Shown: piece after piece, positions 41,601 through 50,067 of the stretch
How positions within the stretch are numbered: the first letter of the stretch is position 1
Layout of the letters: every line of letters begins with the position of its first letter
Notes under the pieces: generated by a model
Database searches by the model: none
Seen by the model: the letters and a program-made list of their open reading frames with translations, nothing else
Told to the model about the DNA's origin: nothing
Program-made: the position numbers and the translations under genes
From: Bacteroidales bacterium
GTDB lineage: Bacteria; Bacteroidota; Bacteroidia; Bacteroidales; JAADJA01
DNA: 64,000 nucleotides
Direction: 5' to 3'
Assembly (NCBI GenBank): GCA_020052415.1
Contig: JAGVPB010000068.1
Span: forward strand, 1 to 64,000

Positions 41601-42661
41601 TGAATGCCATAATAGGGTTTTCAGAAATCCTATCCGACCAGGATCTTACAAAGAAAGAAAGAACCGAATTCATAAACTATATTACACAGGGCAGCAATAC
41701 CTTGATGAACCTGATTGAGGATATTATTGACATCACTAAAATCGAGGCCGGACAAATCAAGATCAACTTTGCGGAGTGTGATGTCAATACTCTGATGGAT
41801 GAGTTGTATGCCACTTTTCTAAAAATAAAAAACAAAAACGACAAAAAGAAGATCGAGCTTCGTTTAATTAAACCCGTTGTTGAACCTGGATTCACCATCA
41901 GCACCGATCCGGGCAGGATCAGGCAAATACTTTCCAATTTGATCGGTAACGCTCTTAAATTTACAGAGGAAGGTTTTATTGAAATTGGTTTCACAAATCC
42001 GGGTGATAACCAAATAGTTTTTTACGTTAAGGATACCGGGATCGGAATACCAAAAGACAAGCAGGAAATTATTTTTGAGCGCTTCGGCCAGGTAGAAGAC
42101 CCTTCAGGAAAAGAACGTAACGGTACAGGACTTGGGCTGTCAATATCCAGAAAATTGGCGGAGTTGTTGGGAGGTATCCTGGCTGTTGAATCAGAAATAG
42201 GTAAAGGATCTTTATTCTCCCTTACACTGCCTCTTAAAAAAGATCATAAAAAATTAACGGGCAAGGAAAAAACTGCAAGCTATGAATTATCGGATTGGAG
42301 CACTAAAACGTTTCTGATAGCTGAAGATTCCATACTCAACTATACCTATCTTGAGGCGTTGTTTCAAAAAACGAAAGTAAATATATTATGGGCAAAAGAC
42401 GGCCGCGAAGCCATTGATCTTTGCCGTGATAATGAACATATTGACCTGGTTCTGATGGATATAAAAATGCCTGTTTTAAACGGACTCGAAGCTATTGCGG
42501 AAATTAAGAAGTTCAGAAAGCAACTTCCGATCATCGTTCAAACTGCCTATGCCATGCCCGAGGACAGAGAAAAAAGTTTTGCCGCCGGTGGAGATGACCA
42601 TCTTACCAAACCTATAAATGCAGATGAGTTGTTTGCTTCCATCAATAAGTTTTTAAATTGA
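38603..42661 (+). CDS. Multi-PAS hybrid sensor histidine kinase with receiver domain
   Basis: The 1352-residue soluble protein (no transmembrane helix or signal peptide seen) senses unknown signals through about six PAS domains, with a GAF-like region near 415-590. The kinase core follows: the phospho-acceptor His994 in MSHEIRTPMNAIIGF, N-box NLIGNALKFTEEG, and G boxes DTGIGIPKD and GTGLGLSIS. A receiver domain at about 1235-1352 carries Asp1286 in LVLMDIKMP. No response-regulator gene or output domain is adjacent, so the target is unknown. The PAS repeats could bind redox or small ligands. Confidence 0.92.
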   Translation: MSIKNIEDKRLEGSDHDHDQLESGRNLNRPDKKQIIGTVQFYEDILHSLNKSFIIVFNKLFKHIEVWGNSNLNDIYGISILDLKGKTITECFPAPACEEFKLQIKEVFNSGKQGFIKINVQFPKGNFWLEVAFSPLIESDKLPSAVIGYFTDITDTYRIEKELISTREKYRNLIELSPEGILTANLKGVITSVNHSLLRITGCKENTLLGKKITRLPQLKVQDIPRFQEIIDNICESRITPSFEIEWSNNEGQPLWCEIRSGFNHRNNKIIGFQLIFNDITERKSIEHDLLKSKQAYKVIIENAPEAIYITQKNHIIFCNSRLLEMVNCSMDEVLRVPFQNFIHPDDVPVVEKKKSEYMLGRSSREKYDFRIVDSKGILRWIRNNTVTIDWDGSPALLSFATDITEKKSANDIEKEHLAGLEFLSEKILEFVELKSGYNLYRFLGEKIAEIQRDSLTLLISYNSISGYSELEHIEGPGELREVLLEIINNNPHQVNLKLNNNLIRNLSYGKLIKLNDGLFEQGSTIFPKNTFALIRQKLNIGGIYLIGLSWENNIFGNAIIFLPENEKLENQEAIETIVKLCSFALRRNKVEDDLKNSEEKFRRIFESYQDVYYRSEIDGIITEVSPSIFKIMGYHHNDIPGRDLGEFFVNQTLMKNLGKTLLKEGFISDQDIQLICKDGNTIDASLNARILKDAKGTPAGSEGVIRDISERKKADSDFHKTEEKFRMLADFTYDWEYWIAPDNTIIHISPSCERISGYRPRDFISNPGLLEKIIHPDDRHLFNYNFPKHSDPDNNVIKFDFRIVTKDKQIKWINHVCRKVYGHDDKYLGLRASNRDITDRKEAEQALRESEERFRTLFYKSPDAVFVEDYDGNILDANPAACKLHQVDKMELIGKNVIELIPNYQKDEVAQDFSKWITGEYKQCRGVSKSATGLCIPVEIHASKINYSGKNALMFIVRDITVIKETEDKLREAKEKAEEADMLKSVFLANMSHEIRTPMNAIIGFSEILSDQDLTKKERTEFINYITQGSNTLMNLIEDIIDITKIEAGQIKINFAECDVNTLMDELYATFLKIKNKNDKKKIELRLIKPVVEPGFTISTDPGRIRQILSNLIGNALKFTEEGFIEIGFTNPGDNQIVFYVKDTGIGIPKDKQEIIFERFGQVEDPSGKERNGTGLGLSISRKLAELLGGILAVESEIGKGSLFSLTLPLKKDHKKLTGKEKTASYELSDWSTKTFLIAEDSILNYTYLEALFQKTKVNILWAKDGREAIDLCRDNEHIDLVLMDIKMPVLNGLEAIAEIKKFRKQLPIIVQTAYAMPEDREKSFAAGGDDHLTKPINADELFASINKFLN

Positions 42662-42745
42662 TCAGCGATAATCTGCGTTATCTGCGGGAAAAATATGCGA
42701 CTGATTAGTAATAAAAATTTTAACTTTGAGCAAACTTTGATTGTC

Positions 42746-45313
42746 ATGAAAAAGTGCCATTTTCTTTTAATTGTGGTATCTGCTTTCCTTAGTTTATTAG
42801 CATACTTTTCAATAGATTATTTTGCTAAAAGTTCAAATGAAGGAAATCCTGAATTTCCCAACGAATGGTTCTTTATGCAAAGGGCCTATCCGCGAGGTGA
42901 AATTAATTATAATGTTTATTTTCGGTCGGTAAAGACTGCGCAGTCATTAAAACAGGGAATGATAGCAGCAAAGGATACTTCTGTATGGGAACCGGCAGGT
43001 CCGGTAAATATTGGCGGCAGGTTATCAGATGTTGAAATGCATCCCTCGGATTTTGAAACGATTTATGCAGGAGCTGCTTCAGGTGGTGTATATAAATCCA
43101 TTGATGCCGGACAAAACTGGATACCGGTTTTTGATGATGCACTGAGCTTGTCTGTTGGTGACATTGCAATTGCTCCGTCTGATCCGAATATAATATATGT
43201 CGGAACCGGTGAAGCAAATGCCGGCGGAGGATCGCAAACTTATGATGGTGTTGGAATATATAAATCTGTTGATGCTGGCCAAACCTGGCTTTATTGTGGT
43301 TTACCCGGGAGCCGGAATGTGGGAAGAATGGCCGTTCATCCTGCTAATCCGGAAATATTGTATGTGGCTGCAATGGGAAATTTATTTGCTGAAAATCCTG
43401 AAAGGGGAATCTACAAAACATCCGATGGGGGACAAAACTGGGAAAATGTGCTTTATGTTTCTGATTCAACCGGAGGCATTGATATCGTGATCCACCCGAA
43501 CAACCCCGACACCCTTTATGCAGCGATGTGGGAAAGGGTAAGGCGGCCGGATAGAAGGAGTTATGGAGGACTAACTTGCGGAATTTACAGAACCTATAAC
43601 GGTGGCTTAACCTGGGAAGAATTAACAGATGGTTTACCGTCACCAGGTGCTAATATTGGAAGAATTGGAATAGATATAAGCCTGTCAGAGCCGGCAACTT
43701 TATATGCTATATATGCCGACAAAATTGGCTTTTTTGAAGGTTTATATAAATCAACAAATAATGGAAATTCATGGGTTCAGACCAATGACGGAGCCCTCGC
43801 AGATTGTTTTACTTCTTATGGATGGTGGTTTGGCAGAATCAGTGTGGATCCTGTTGATCCCAATATCGCGTATGTCATTGGATTTGATCTGTACAAAACT
43901 TCAAACGGAGGAAACAGCTGGAGCAACATATCATCCTGGGATGTTCACGTTGATCAGCACGAACTGTTTATCCATCCTCAAAACCATAATTTTTTAGTAT
44001 TGGGTAATGATGGCGGATTGTATATTTCGGAAAATGGCGGTGGCGACTGGTCATGGATCAATAACCTGCCGGTTACACAATTCTATACCTGTGAAACCGA
44101 TCAGCAATTCCCTGAACGTCTTTACGGCGGAACCCAGGATAACGGCACCAACAGGACGATGACAGGGAACACCGATGACTGGCAAAACATTTATGGTGGC
44201 GACGGATTTTATGTTTTGGTGGATCCTGAAAATAATAATTATGTGTATGCAGAATACCAGTACGGCAATTTTGCCCGGTCAACCAATGGAGGAGGTTCAT
44301 TCAACACTGCCATGAACGGAATAAGCACTTCGGACCGGAAAAACTGGTGCACACCTGTAGAATTAGATCCCACAAATCCGGAAATTCTTTATTACGGTGC
44401 AAACAGATTATATAAATCCGTTAACAGGGCTGCTTCATGGACGGTAATTAGCACTGACCTTACGAATGGTCCTGGTATCAACTTAACTTACGGAACTATA
44501 ACTGCAATAAGTGTTTCACCTGTGAATCCCGAAATAGTTTATGTGGGAACGGATGACGGCAATGTTTGGGTCAGTGCCGAAAGTGGAACGGGCTGGGAAT
44601 ATCTTTCTGCAAATTTACCTGACCGTTGGGTGACCCGAATAGCGGCTGATCCTCTTTATGAAAATACTGCATATATTACATTTTCAGGATACAGGTGGGA
44701 TGAATATCTTCCTCATATATTCAAAACCACGGATAAAGGACAGAACTGGGAAGACATTTCGGGTAATCTGCCTGAAATGCCGATAAATGATGTGATCATT
44801 GACCCGGAAAATAATTCAAGGCTGTATGTGGCGACCGATGCCGGAGTTTATGTATTGGACAGTCCCAGCCAAAGCTGGAATATGCTGGGTTCTAACCTGC
44901 CAAATGTTCCGGTAAATGACCTGACACTTCATAATGACAGCAGAAAATTAATAGCGGCCACCTTCGGAAGGTCAATGTACACCTATGATCTCTATCAGGA
45001 TACAGTTTCCACTTCCTCTTCATTTCCGGTGAAAAATAATTACAAATTAAATATTGACATTTACCCGAATCCTTTTGCTGAAAAGGTTAACATAGTTGTT
45101 ACAGGTGCGGAAGAACAATTCGGTACTCTGGAAATCTTTAACTTTTCAGGAAAAAAGGTTGCAACACTATTTGTTGGAGTATTCAAATCGGGATGCAGTG
45201 AGTTCTTCTGGGAACCGGTATCTTATGGAGGATTTAGCGAAGGTATTTATATTCTGCATCTTGATACAGGAGATTATCGTCTGTTAAAAAAAATGGTTTT
45301 CAAAAAGAACTAA
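42746..45313 (+). CDS. Large secreted sortilin/BNR-type propeller protein with T9SS sorting domain
   Basis: ATG 42746 (MKKCHFLLIVV..) is preferred to the frame start at 42695 because it begins the signal peptide and follows TAACTTTG at 42721-42728. The 855 residues are rich in Asp boxes: SIDAGQNW, SVDAGQTW, TSDGGQNW, STNNGNSW, SENGGGDW and more. Blades of the form PSDPNIIYVGTGEANAG are typical of photosystem-assembly-like or VPS10/sortilin-like repeats. It ends in a T9SS type A domain (YPNPFAEKVNIVV, KKMVFKKN). Surface binding is likely; enzyme activity is not indicated. Confidence 0.85.
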   Translation: MKKCHFLLIVVSAFLSLLAYFSIDYFAKSSNEGNPEFPNEWFFMQRAYPRGEINYNVYFRSVKTAQSLKQGMIAAKDTSVWEPAGPVNIGGRLSDVEMHPSDFETIYAGAASGGVYKSIDAGQNWIPVFDDALSLSVGDIAIAPSDPNIIYVGTGEANAGGGSQTYDGVGIYKSVDAGQTWLYCGLPGSRNVGRMAVHPANPEILYVAAMGNLFAENPERGIYKTSDGGQNWENVLYVSDSTGGIDIVIHPNNPDTLYAAMWERVRRPDRRSYGGLTCGIYRTYNGGLTWEELTDGLPSPGANIGRIGIDISLSEPATLYAIYADKIGFFEGLYKSTNNGNSWVQTNDGALADCFTSYGWWFGRISVDPVDPNIAYVIGFDLYKTSNGGNSWSNISSWDVHVDQHELFIHPQNHNFLVLGNDGGLYISENGGGDWSWINNLPVTQFYTCETDQQFPERLYGGTQDNGTNRTMTGNTDDWQNIYGGDGFYVLVDPENNNYVYAEYQYGNFARSTNGGGSFNTAMNGISTSDRKNWCTPVELDPTNPEILYYGANRLYKSVNRAASWTVISTDLTNGPGINLTYGTITAISVSPVNPEIVYVGTDDGNVWVSAESGTGWEYLSANLPDRWVTRIAADPLYENTAYITFSGYRWDEYLPHIFKTTDKGQNWEDISGNLPEMPINDVIIDPENNSRLYVATDAGVYVLDSPSQSWNMLGSNLPNVPVNDLTLHNDSRKLIAATFGRSMYTYDLYQDTVSTSSSFPVKNNYKLNIDIYPNPFAEKVNIVVTGAEEQFGTLEIFNFSGKKVATLFVGVFKSGCSEFFWEPVSYGGFSEGIYILHLDTGDYRLLKKMVFKKN

Positions 45314-45624
45314 GTCATTATTTTTTCGGTTTCTCTGAGTTTAAGAAAAAGTCCGTCTTTCTCACAAAAAGGACAGTTATCATGAAAATCTGAAAAAACA
45401 AAACCACACCTGTCGCACTTATAGCTCAGTTCTTTGTACATAAACATTTTCCTTTTGTTCGAGCTGATTAAAAAGGCAAGTCCAATAACAGGGGTCAGTA
45501 AAAAACTAATGATAAAAAGTCTTATTGTCCCAATCTCACGTGTTTTACCAAGCTTTGAAAAAAGATAAACAATATTAACGTAAACAATAAAGGCTATAAA
45601 AAGAAGTAAATATTTAAGTTCCAT
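45310..45624 (-). CDS. Small membrane protein with C-terminal zinc ribbon
   Basis: ATG 45624 (MELKYLLLF..) is chosen because two hydrophobic helices begin there (about 3-24 and 35-53); the 45651 start would prepend an unlikely segment. After a basic stretch, CDRCG and CPFC form a zinc ribbon of about 70-90. Its stop codon overlaps that of the convergent propeller gene, so the two share four bases. No family name is offered. Confidence 0.7.
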   Translation of the reverse strand: MELKYLLLFIAFIVYVNIVYLFSKLGKTREIGTIRLFIISFLLTPVIGLAFLISSNKRKMFMYKELSYKCDRCGFVFSDFHDNCPFCEKDGLFLKLRETEKIMT

Positions 45625-45703
45625 AATATTATCCTTTGAAGTTTGCGTCACTAAGACTTAGAAAGAGGCACAAATTTAATATTTTCATCATGCAAAACAA
45701 TAT

Positions 45704-46828
45704 TTAAAAAAATAAATCTGAAGCAATTCCATCAGCAAATAATTTTCCCTTATCGCTCAGTAAATAGTTTTTTTGTTTTTTATAAACGTCCCCATTCTGA
45801 ATATGTTTTACAACGCGGTTTTGGAAATGCCTTTCAAATTCACTCCCAAATTTCTGTCCGATATAATCATTTTCGGTTCCCCACATGGTTCGGAGCGAAG
45901 TGAGGATATATTCATTATATTTCAGCTCTGGCGATAACAGTTCAATTTGGGATTGAGGATTTAATGACTCCATATCTATAATATATTGGGACAAATTTGG
46001 GATATTCCACTGCCTTGAATTTCCGTTAAATGAATGCGCCGAGGGACCAAGCCCAAGGTACTTTTTTCCTTCCCAGTAACTTCTGTTATGCCTTGAAAAA
46101 TTGGATTCTTTACAGAAATTTGATATTTCATATTGAACATATCCGGCTTCAGCCATCTTCGACATTAATATTTGAAATTGTTCGACAATTCTTTCCTCAC
46201 TTACCGGCTTTTGTTTCTTTTTACTGATCAGTACATGGAGCGCAGTTTTGGGCTCAACAGTCAAAGCATAAGCAGAAAGATGTGAAATGTTCAGGGTAAA
46301 AAATGACTCCAGGTTTTGAATCCATTTATTATTTGTTAAAGTTGGCATTCCATAAATAAGGTCTATGCTGATATTCCGGAACCCTCCTTCCTGAATGCTT
46401 CTAACAGCATCAAGCGCCTCTTTTCCAGAATGGATGCGGTTCAGATATTTAAGGTCTGTATCGAAAAATGATTGAACGCCGATGCTAAACCGGTTGACTG
46501 GTGTTTTTTTTAGAGCCTTTATTTTGTCTTTATTCAAATCATCAGGATTTGCTTCAAGGGTGATTTCAGGTTTGGAATTTAACCTGTGAAATTTTTGAAT
46601 TTCGTTAAAAACCTGACTGATCTCAATTTCTGATAATAAAGACGGAGTGCCGCCCCCAAAATAAATAGTTTCGATTTCTTCACCCTCAAGGTAGTCCTTT
46701 TGTAACCTGATTTCAGTGAGAAGGCTGGTAAGAAATAGATCTTTGTTTTTTACCGAAGCGAGCGAGAAAAAATTACAGTAGTGGCATTTTTGCCTGCAGA
46801 ATGGTATGTGGATATAAATACCTGCCAA
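45704..46828 (-). CDS. hemW: Radical SAM heme chaperone HemW
   Basis: HemW delivers heme and binds a [4Fe-4S] cluster. The N-terminus MAGIYIHIPFC shows the radical-SAM cysteines Cys11, Cys15 and Cys18 in C-x3-C-x2-C, and the GGGTPS motif follows. The remainder resembles HemW rather than HemN: 374 residues, start IYIHIPFC, without the HemN-specific N-terminal extension. The neighbouring genes are not heme genes. Firm family assignment. Confidence 0.93.
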   Translation of the reverse strand: MAGIYIHIPFCRQKCHYCNFFSLASVKNKDLFLTSLLTEIRLQKDYLEGEEIETIYFGGGTPSLLSEIEISQVFNEIQKFHRLNSKPEITLEANPDDLNKDKIKALKKTPVNRFSIGVQSFFDTDLKYLNRIHSGKEALDAVRSIQEGGFRNISIDLIYGMPTLTNNKWIQNLESFFTLNISHLSAYALTVEPKTALHVLISKKKQKPVSEERIVEQFQILMSKMAEAGYVQYEISNFCKESNFSRHNRSYWEGKKYLGLGPSAHSFNGNSRQWNIPNLSQYIIDMESLNPQSQIELLSPELKYNEYILTSLRTMWGTENDYIGQKFGSEFERHFQNRVVKHIQNGDVYKKQKNYLLSDKGKLFADGIASDLFF

Positions 46829-46854
46829 AACATGCTAAAATAAAAGGTAACTTA

Positions 46855-47379
46855 TCAAACCTTATTTTTTGACTCCTTAGTTTGAAAGAAAAAGAACAAA
46901 TAACCACTGAAGATTACTGATGTAATGATTTGAAGGTAAACAGGGGTTGAAAAAAGTCCTGTTCCAATTATACCAAAGCTAATCAACCCGAATTTCATCA
47001 GATAATAGATCACTTTACTGATGATTATTGCAGAAAACATGGATACAAACTTATTCGTAATGTGCTTCGAAATTTCGAAAAACAACCAAACATTCAGAAT
47101 GAGTTCAACCGTCATGATCAGGCCCTTATATATATTCGGATGAGCGGATACAAAAAAAGAAAACATTGGTAATGTCAATGCAAGCAGGTAAGCATTTTGT
47201 TTGCTTGTATGAACCATCGCAAGGACAAGCATGATTCTCATCGGCTCGACCAGATAAACCGGTAAATTAAATAAATGTGAAATTGCCGGGACAAAATAAA
47301 TAAAAGCAAGCGCCAGAAAATCAATTACTATGCTTTTATAGTTTATTCGTGATGTAACAAGGTTCAATTGCGTTGCCAT
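46855..47379 (-). CDS. Polytopic membrane protein, possibly an ECF transporter S-component-like protein
   Basis: ATG 47379 (MATQLNLVTSR..) is taken because the longer frame adds a non-conserved tail and a -7 box TATTTTTG (minus strand, 47409-47402) lies 22 nt upstream. The 174 residues contain five or six hydrophobic helices. The central part VHTSKQNAYLLALTLPMFSFFVSAHP is the most conserved-looking. Size and helix count fit a transporter S component, but I cannot identify a substrate and no ECF ATPase is nearby. Treat as an uncharacterised membrane protein. Confidence 0.55.
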   Translation of the reverse strand: MATQLNLVTSRINYKSIVIDFLALAFIYFVPAISHLFNLPVYLVEPMRIMLVLAMVHTSKQNAYLLALTLPMFSFFVSAHPNIYKGLIMTVELILNVWLFFEISKHITNKFVSMFSAIIISKVIYYLMKFGLISFGIIGTGLFSTPVYLQIITSVIFSGYLFFFFQTKESKNKV

Positions 47380-47507
47380 AATTTTAAAAAATTGATTACA
47401 ACAAAAATAAATAAATTCACGTATCCTGAAATAAATAATTTTGATTGTACTTTTATGGCTCGTAAACACATAAAATTGATGTTAAGTTTCCATTTAAATT
47501 GTGAGGT

Positions 47508-48443
47508 ATGAAAAGACGAGACTTTTTCAAAAGCGGTTTTAGTGCCGGTATTGCTGCATCTTCTGCGATGGTGTTTGGTACTGCCTTTGGCGGGATAGAA
47601 AAACTTTTTGCATTTCCCGGTAATAATCCCGAGTTGCCTTATGACCTTGTAGCTGTAATGAATGGGGAACCCGAGATTATGTTCGATAAAGCGATTGAGA
47701 CACTCGGCGGAATGAAGGCTTTTGTAAAACCCGGGCAAAAGGTGGTTGTAAAGCCGAATATAGGATGGGATGTATCACCTGAACGTGCAGGAAATACAAA
47801 TCCTAAACTTATTAAAAGGATCATCGAGCAGTGTTTGAATGCTGGAGCAAAAGATGTTTATGTATTTGACAATACCTGTGACGAATGGTCCAAGTGCTAC
47901 AAAACCAGTGAAATAGAGGAACAGGCAAAAGCAGCCGGAGCAAAAGTCGTTCCCGGCCATGCCGAAAGCTATTACAGGGAAGTTGAAATTAAAAATGGTA
48001 TCAGCCTGAAAAAAGCAAAGGTGCATGAACTCATACTTGATTCGGATGTATTTATCAATGTTCCGGTATTAAAGCATCACAGCTCGGCTGAGCTTTCAAT
48101 GGCAATGAAAAACATGATGGGCGTTGTTTGGGACAGAATGTATTGGCACCGACATAATTTGCACCAGTGCATTGCTGACTTTGCGACATTCCGTAAGCCT
48201 GACCTCAATGTAATTGATGCCTACCGTGTAATGATGAAAAATGGCCCCCGTGGTGTATCAGTGAATGATGTCGTCCTGTATAAAACGCAAATTCTTTCGG
48301 CAGATATCGTGGCTGTTGATGCTGCGGCTGCAAAGGTATTCGGATCGGAACCTTCAGATATATCCTATATCGTTAAAGCAAGTGAACTTGGAGTCGGAAC
48401 ATATAATCTCGATAACCTGAAGATCAACAGGATTAAGCTTTAA
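47508..48443 (+). CDS. Tat-signal DUF362-domain protein
   Basis: A twin-arginine signal (MKRRDFFKSGF) begins the protein, consistent with export after folding. The DUF362 domain spans the rest, with VVVKPNIGWD (84-93), VFDNTCDEW and INVPVLKHH. DUF362 proteins often occur with ferredoxins. Here the stop codon is 1 nt before the start of a polyferredoxin gene, so the two are almost certainly cotranscribed. Location in the periplasm is inferred. Substrate unknown. Confidence 0.85.
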   Translation: MKRRDFFKSGFSAGIAASSAMVFGTAFGGIEKLFAFPGNNPELPYDLVAVMNGEPEIMFDKAIETLGGMKAFVKPGQKVVVKPNIGWDVSPERAGNTNPKLIKRIIEQCLNAGAKDVYVFDNTCDEWSKCYKTSEIEEQAKAAGAKVVPGHAESYYREVEIKNGISLKKAKVHELILDSDVFINVPVLKHHSSAELSMAMKNMMGVVWDRMYWHRHNLHQCIADFATFRKPDLNVIDAYRVMMKNGPRGVSVNDVVLYKTQILSADIVAVDAAAAKVFGSEPSDISYIVKASELGVGTYNLDNLKINRIKL

Positions 48444-48444
48444 A

Positions 48445-50016
48445 ATGAAGGCATTTATTTTCCTTAAACGGCTGAGGGTCGCCGTTTCACTTGTTTTTCT
48501 GGTTCTGGTTTTTTTTCTTTTTATTGATTTTACCAATTCATTTAGTTCTGCAATTGTTAACGGTATCCTGTTTTTTCAATTTGTCCCTTCATTGATAAAG
48601 TTCATCAACATCACAGGAATAATTGTTTCAGGGTATATTTTCGTTTTAATTCTGACCCTATTATTTGGCAGAGTGTATTGTTCTACATTTTGTCCGCTTG
48701 GAGCCTTCCAGGATGTTTTAAGTTTTTTCTCCAAAAAAATCGGGAAAAAGAAAATGTTCAGATATTCAAAACCCCAACATTTTCTAAGATATTCGATACT
48801 AATTGCCTCAATCTTCCTGCTTGTTTTTGGAAGCATATTATTCGTAAACCTTCTTGACCCTTACAGTTTATTTGGGAAATTCATCTCTGACCTTGTAAGA
48901 CCGGTTTTTTATGGTGTTAACAATCTGCTTGCCTTCGTCCTTGAGCAACTGGAAATTTACACATTATATCCCGTCAAACTAAAAGGTTATAACTGGATTT
49001 CTTTTGGATTTTCAATCTTTATGCTCATCCTGGTCATCCGGCTGACACTTAAAAAGGGCAGGCTATATTGCAATACTGTTTGCCCGGTTGGAACTTTTTT
49101 TGGATTAATTTCCCGGGCTTCAGTTTTTAAAATTGTATTGGATGAAACAACCTGTACGAGTTGCGGTATTTGTGGTTCACAGTGTAAAGCTGAATGTATA
49201 AATACCCAGGATAAAACCGTTGATTTTTCCCGATGCATCGGATGCTTCAATTGTCTTACGGTCTGCCCTGGAAATGGTGTCCTTTTTAAAAGATCCTGGT
49301 TTTCAAAACATCCGGAATTGGAGAAAAAAGAGTTAAATCAGGGCAATGACCGGAGAATGTTTTTAATAAGCTCGGCATCCTTTCTCATAGGTTCTTTGTC
49401 AGTTGCCGGGAATTTATCCGGTCAAACCCTGGCTAAAGGAAAAAAGGAGGTGGTGAAAAAATATGCCGTTACACCTCCCGGTTCACTGAATGCAGATCAT
49501 TTTCATAAAAATTGCACAGCATGTCATTTATGCGTCAGCGCTTGCCCAACCCATGTATTGCAGCCATCTTTGACCGAATATGGGTGGGATGGTTTGTTTC
49601 AGCCGACAATGGATTATAATGCAAGTTTCTGCAACTATGAATGTAAAATTTGCTGTGATATTTGCCCCACCGGAGCAATAATGTCTCTTGCCATTGAACA
49701 CAAAAAGCGGACTCAGTTGGGTAAGGCGATATTTATAAAAGAAAATTGTATTGTCTATACGGATGAAACTGCCTGTGGTGCGTGTTCCGAACATTGTCCA
49801 ACCAAAGCAGTGAATATGGTTTTTTATAAAAGCAAACTCACCATCCCGGAAGTCACTGATAAAATTTGCATTGGTTGCGGGGCCTGTGAATACGCGTGCC
49901 CAACGACACCACTGTCAATTTATGTGGAAGGAAACCCGGTTCATCTTCTTTCGGAAAAGCCAAGGGAAATAAAATCTGTAAAACCGGTCAGTCCTGCAGT
50001 GGATTTCCCGTTTTAA
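48445..50016 (+). CDS. NapH-NapG-like fused membrane polyferredoxin
   Basis: The first half (about 1-285) is NapH/MauN-like: membrane helices, two cysteine motifs of the C-x3-CP type (YCSTFCPLG, YCNTVCPVG) and two [4Fe-4S] sites (CTSCGICGSQC, CIGCFNCLTVCP). The second half begins with an internal twin-arginine-like signal anchor (DRRMFLISSASFL, 302-314) and carries further [4Fe-4S] sets (CTACHLCVSACP, CKICCDICP, CGACSEHCP, CIGCGACEYACP), as in NapG. Electrons probably pass from quinol to a periplasmic partner. The DUF362 protein upstream is a likely partner. Confidence 0.85.
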   Translation: MKAFIFLKRLRVAVSLVFLVLVFFLFIDFTNSFSSAIVNGILFFQFVPSLIKFINITGIIVSGYIFVLILTLLFGRVYCSTFCPLGAFQDVLSFFSKKIGKKKMFRYSKPQHFLRYSILIASIFLLVFGSILFVNLLDPYSLFGKFISDLVRPVFYGVNNLLAFVLEQLEIYTLYPVKLKGYNWISFGFSIFMLILVIRLTLKKGRLYCNTVCPVGTFFGLISRASVFKIVLDETTCTSCGICGSQCKAECINTQDKTVDFSRCIGCFNCLTVCPGNGVLFKRSWFSKHPELEKKELNQGNDRRMFLISSASFLIGSLSVAGNLSGQTLAKGKKEVVKKYAVTPPGSLNADHFHKNCTACHLCVSACPTHVLQPSLTEYGWDGLFQPTMDYNASFCNYECKICCDICPTGAIMSLAIEHKKRTQLGKAIFIKENCIVYTDETACGACSEHCPTKAVNMVFYKSKLTIPEVTDKICIGCGACEYACPTTPLSIYVEGNPVHLLSEKPREIKSVKPVSPAVDFPF

Positions 50017-50067
50017 ATTAAAGATGGTTATTTCGGTTTTATAATTCCAAAGTTAAATTCTTTCAAC

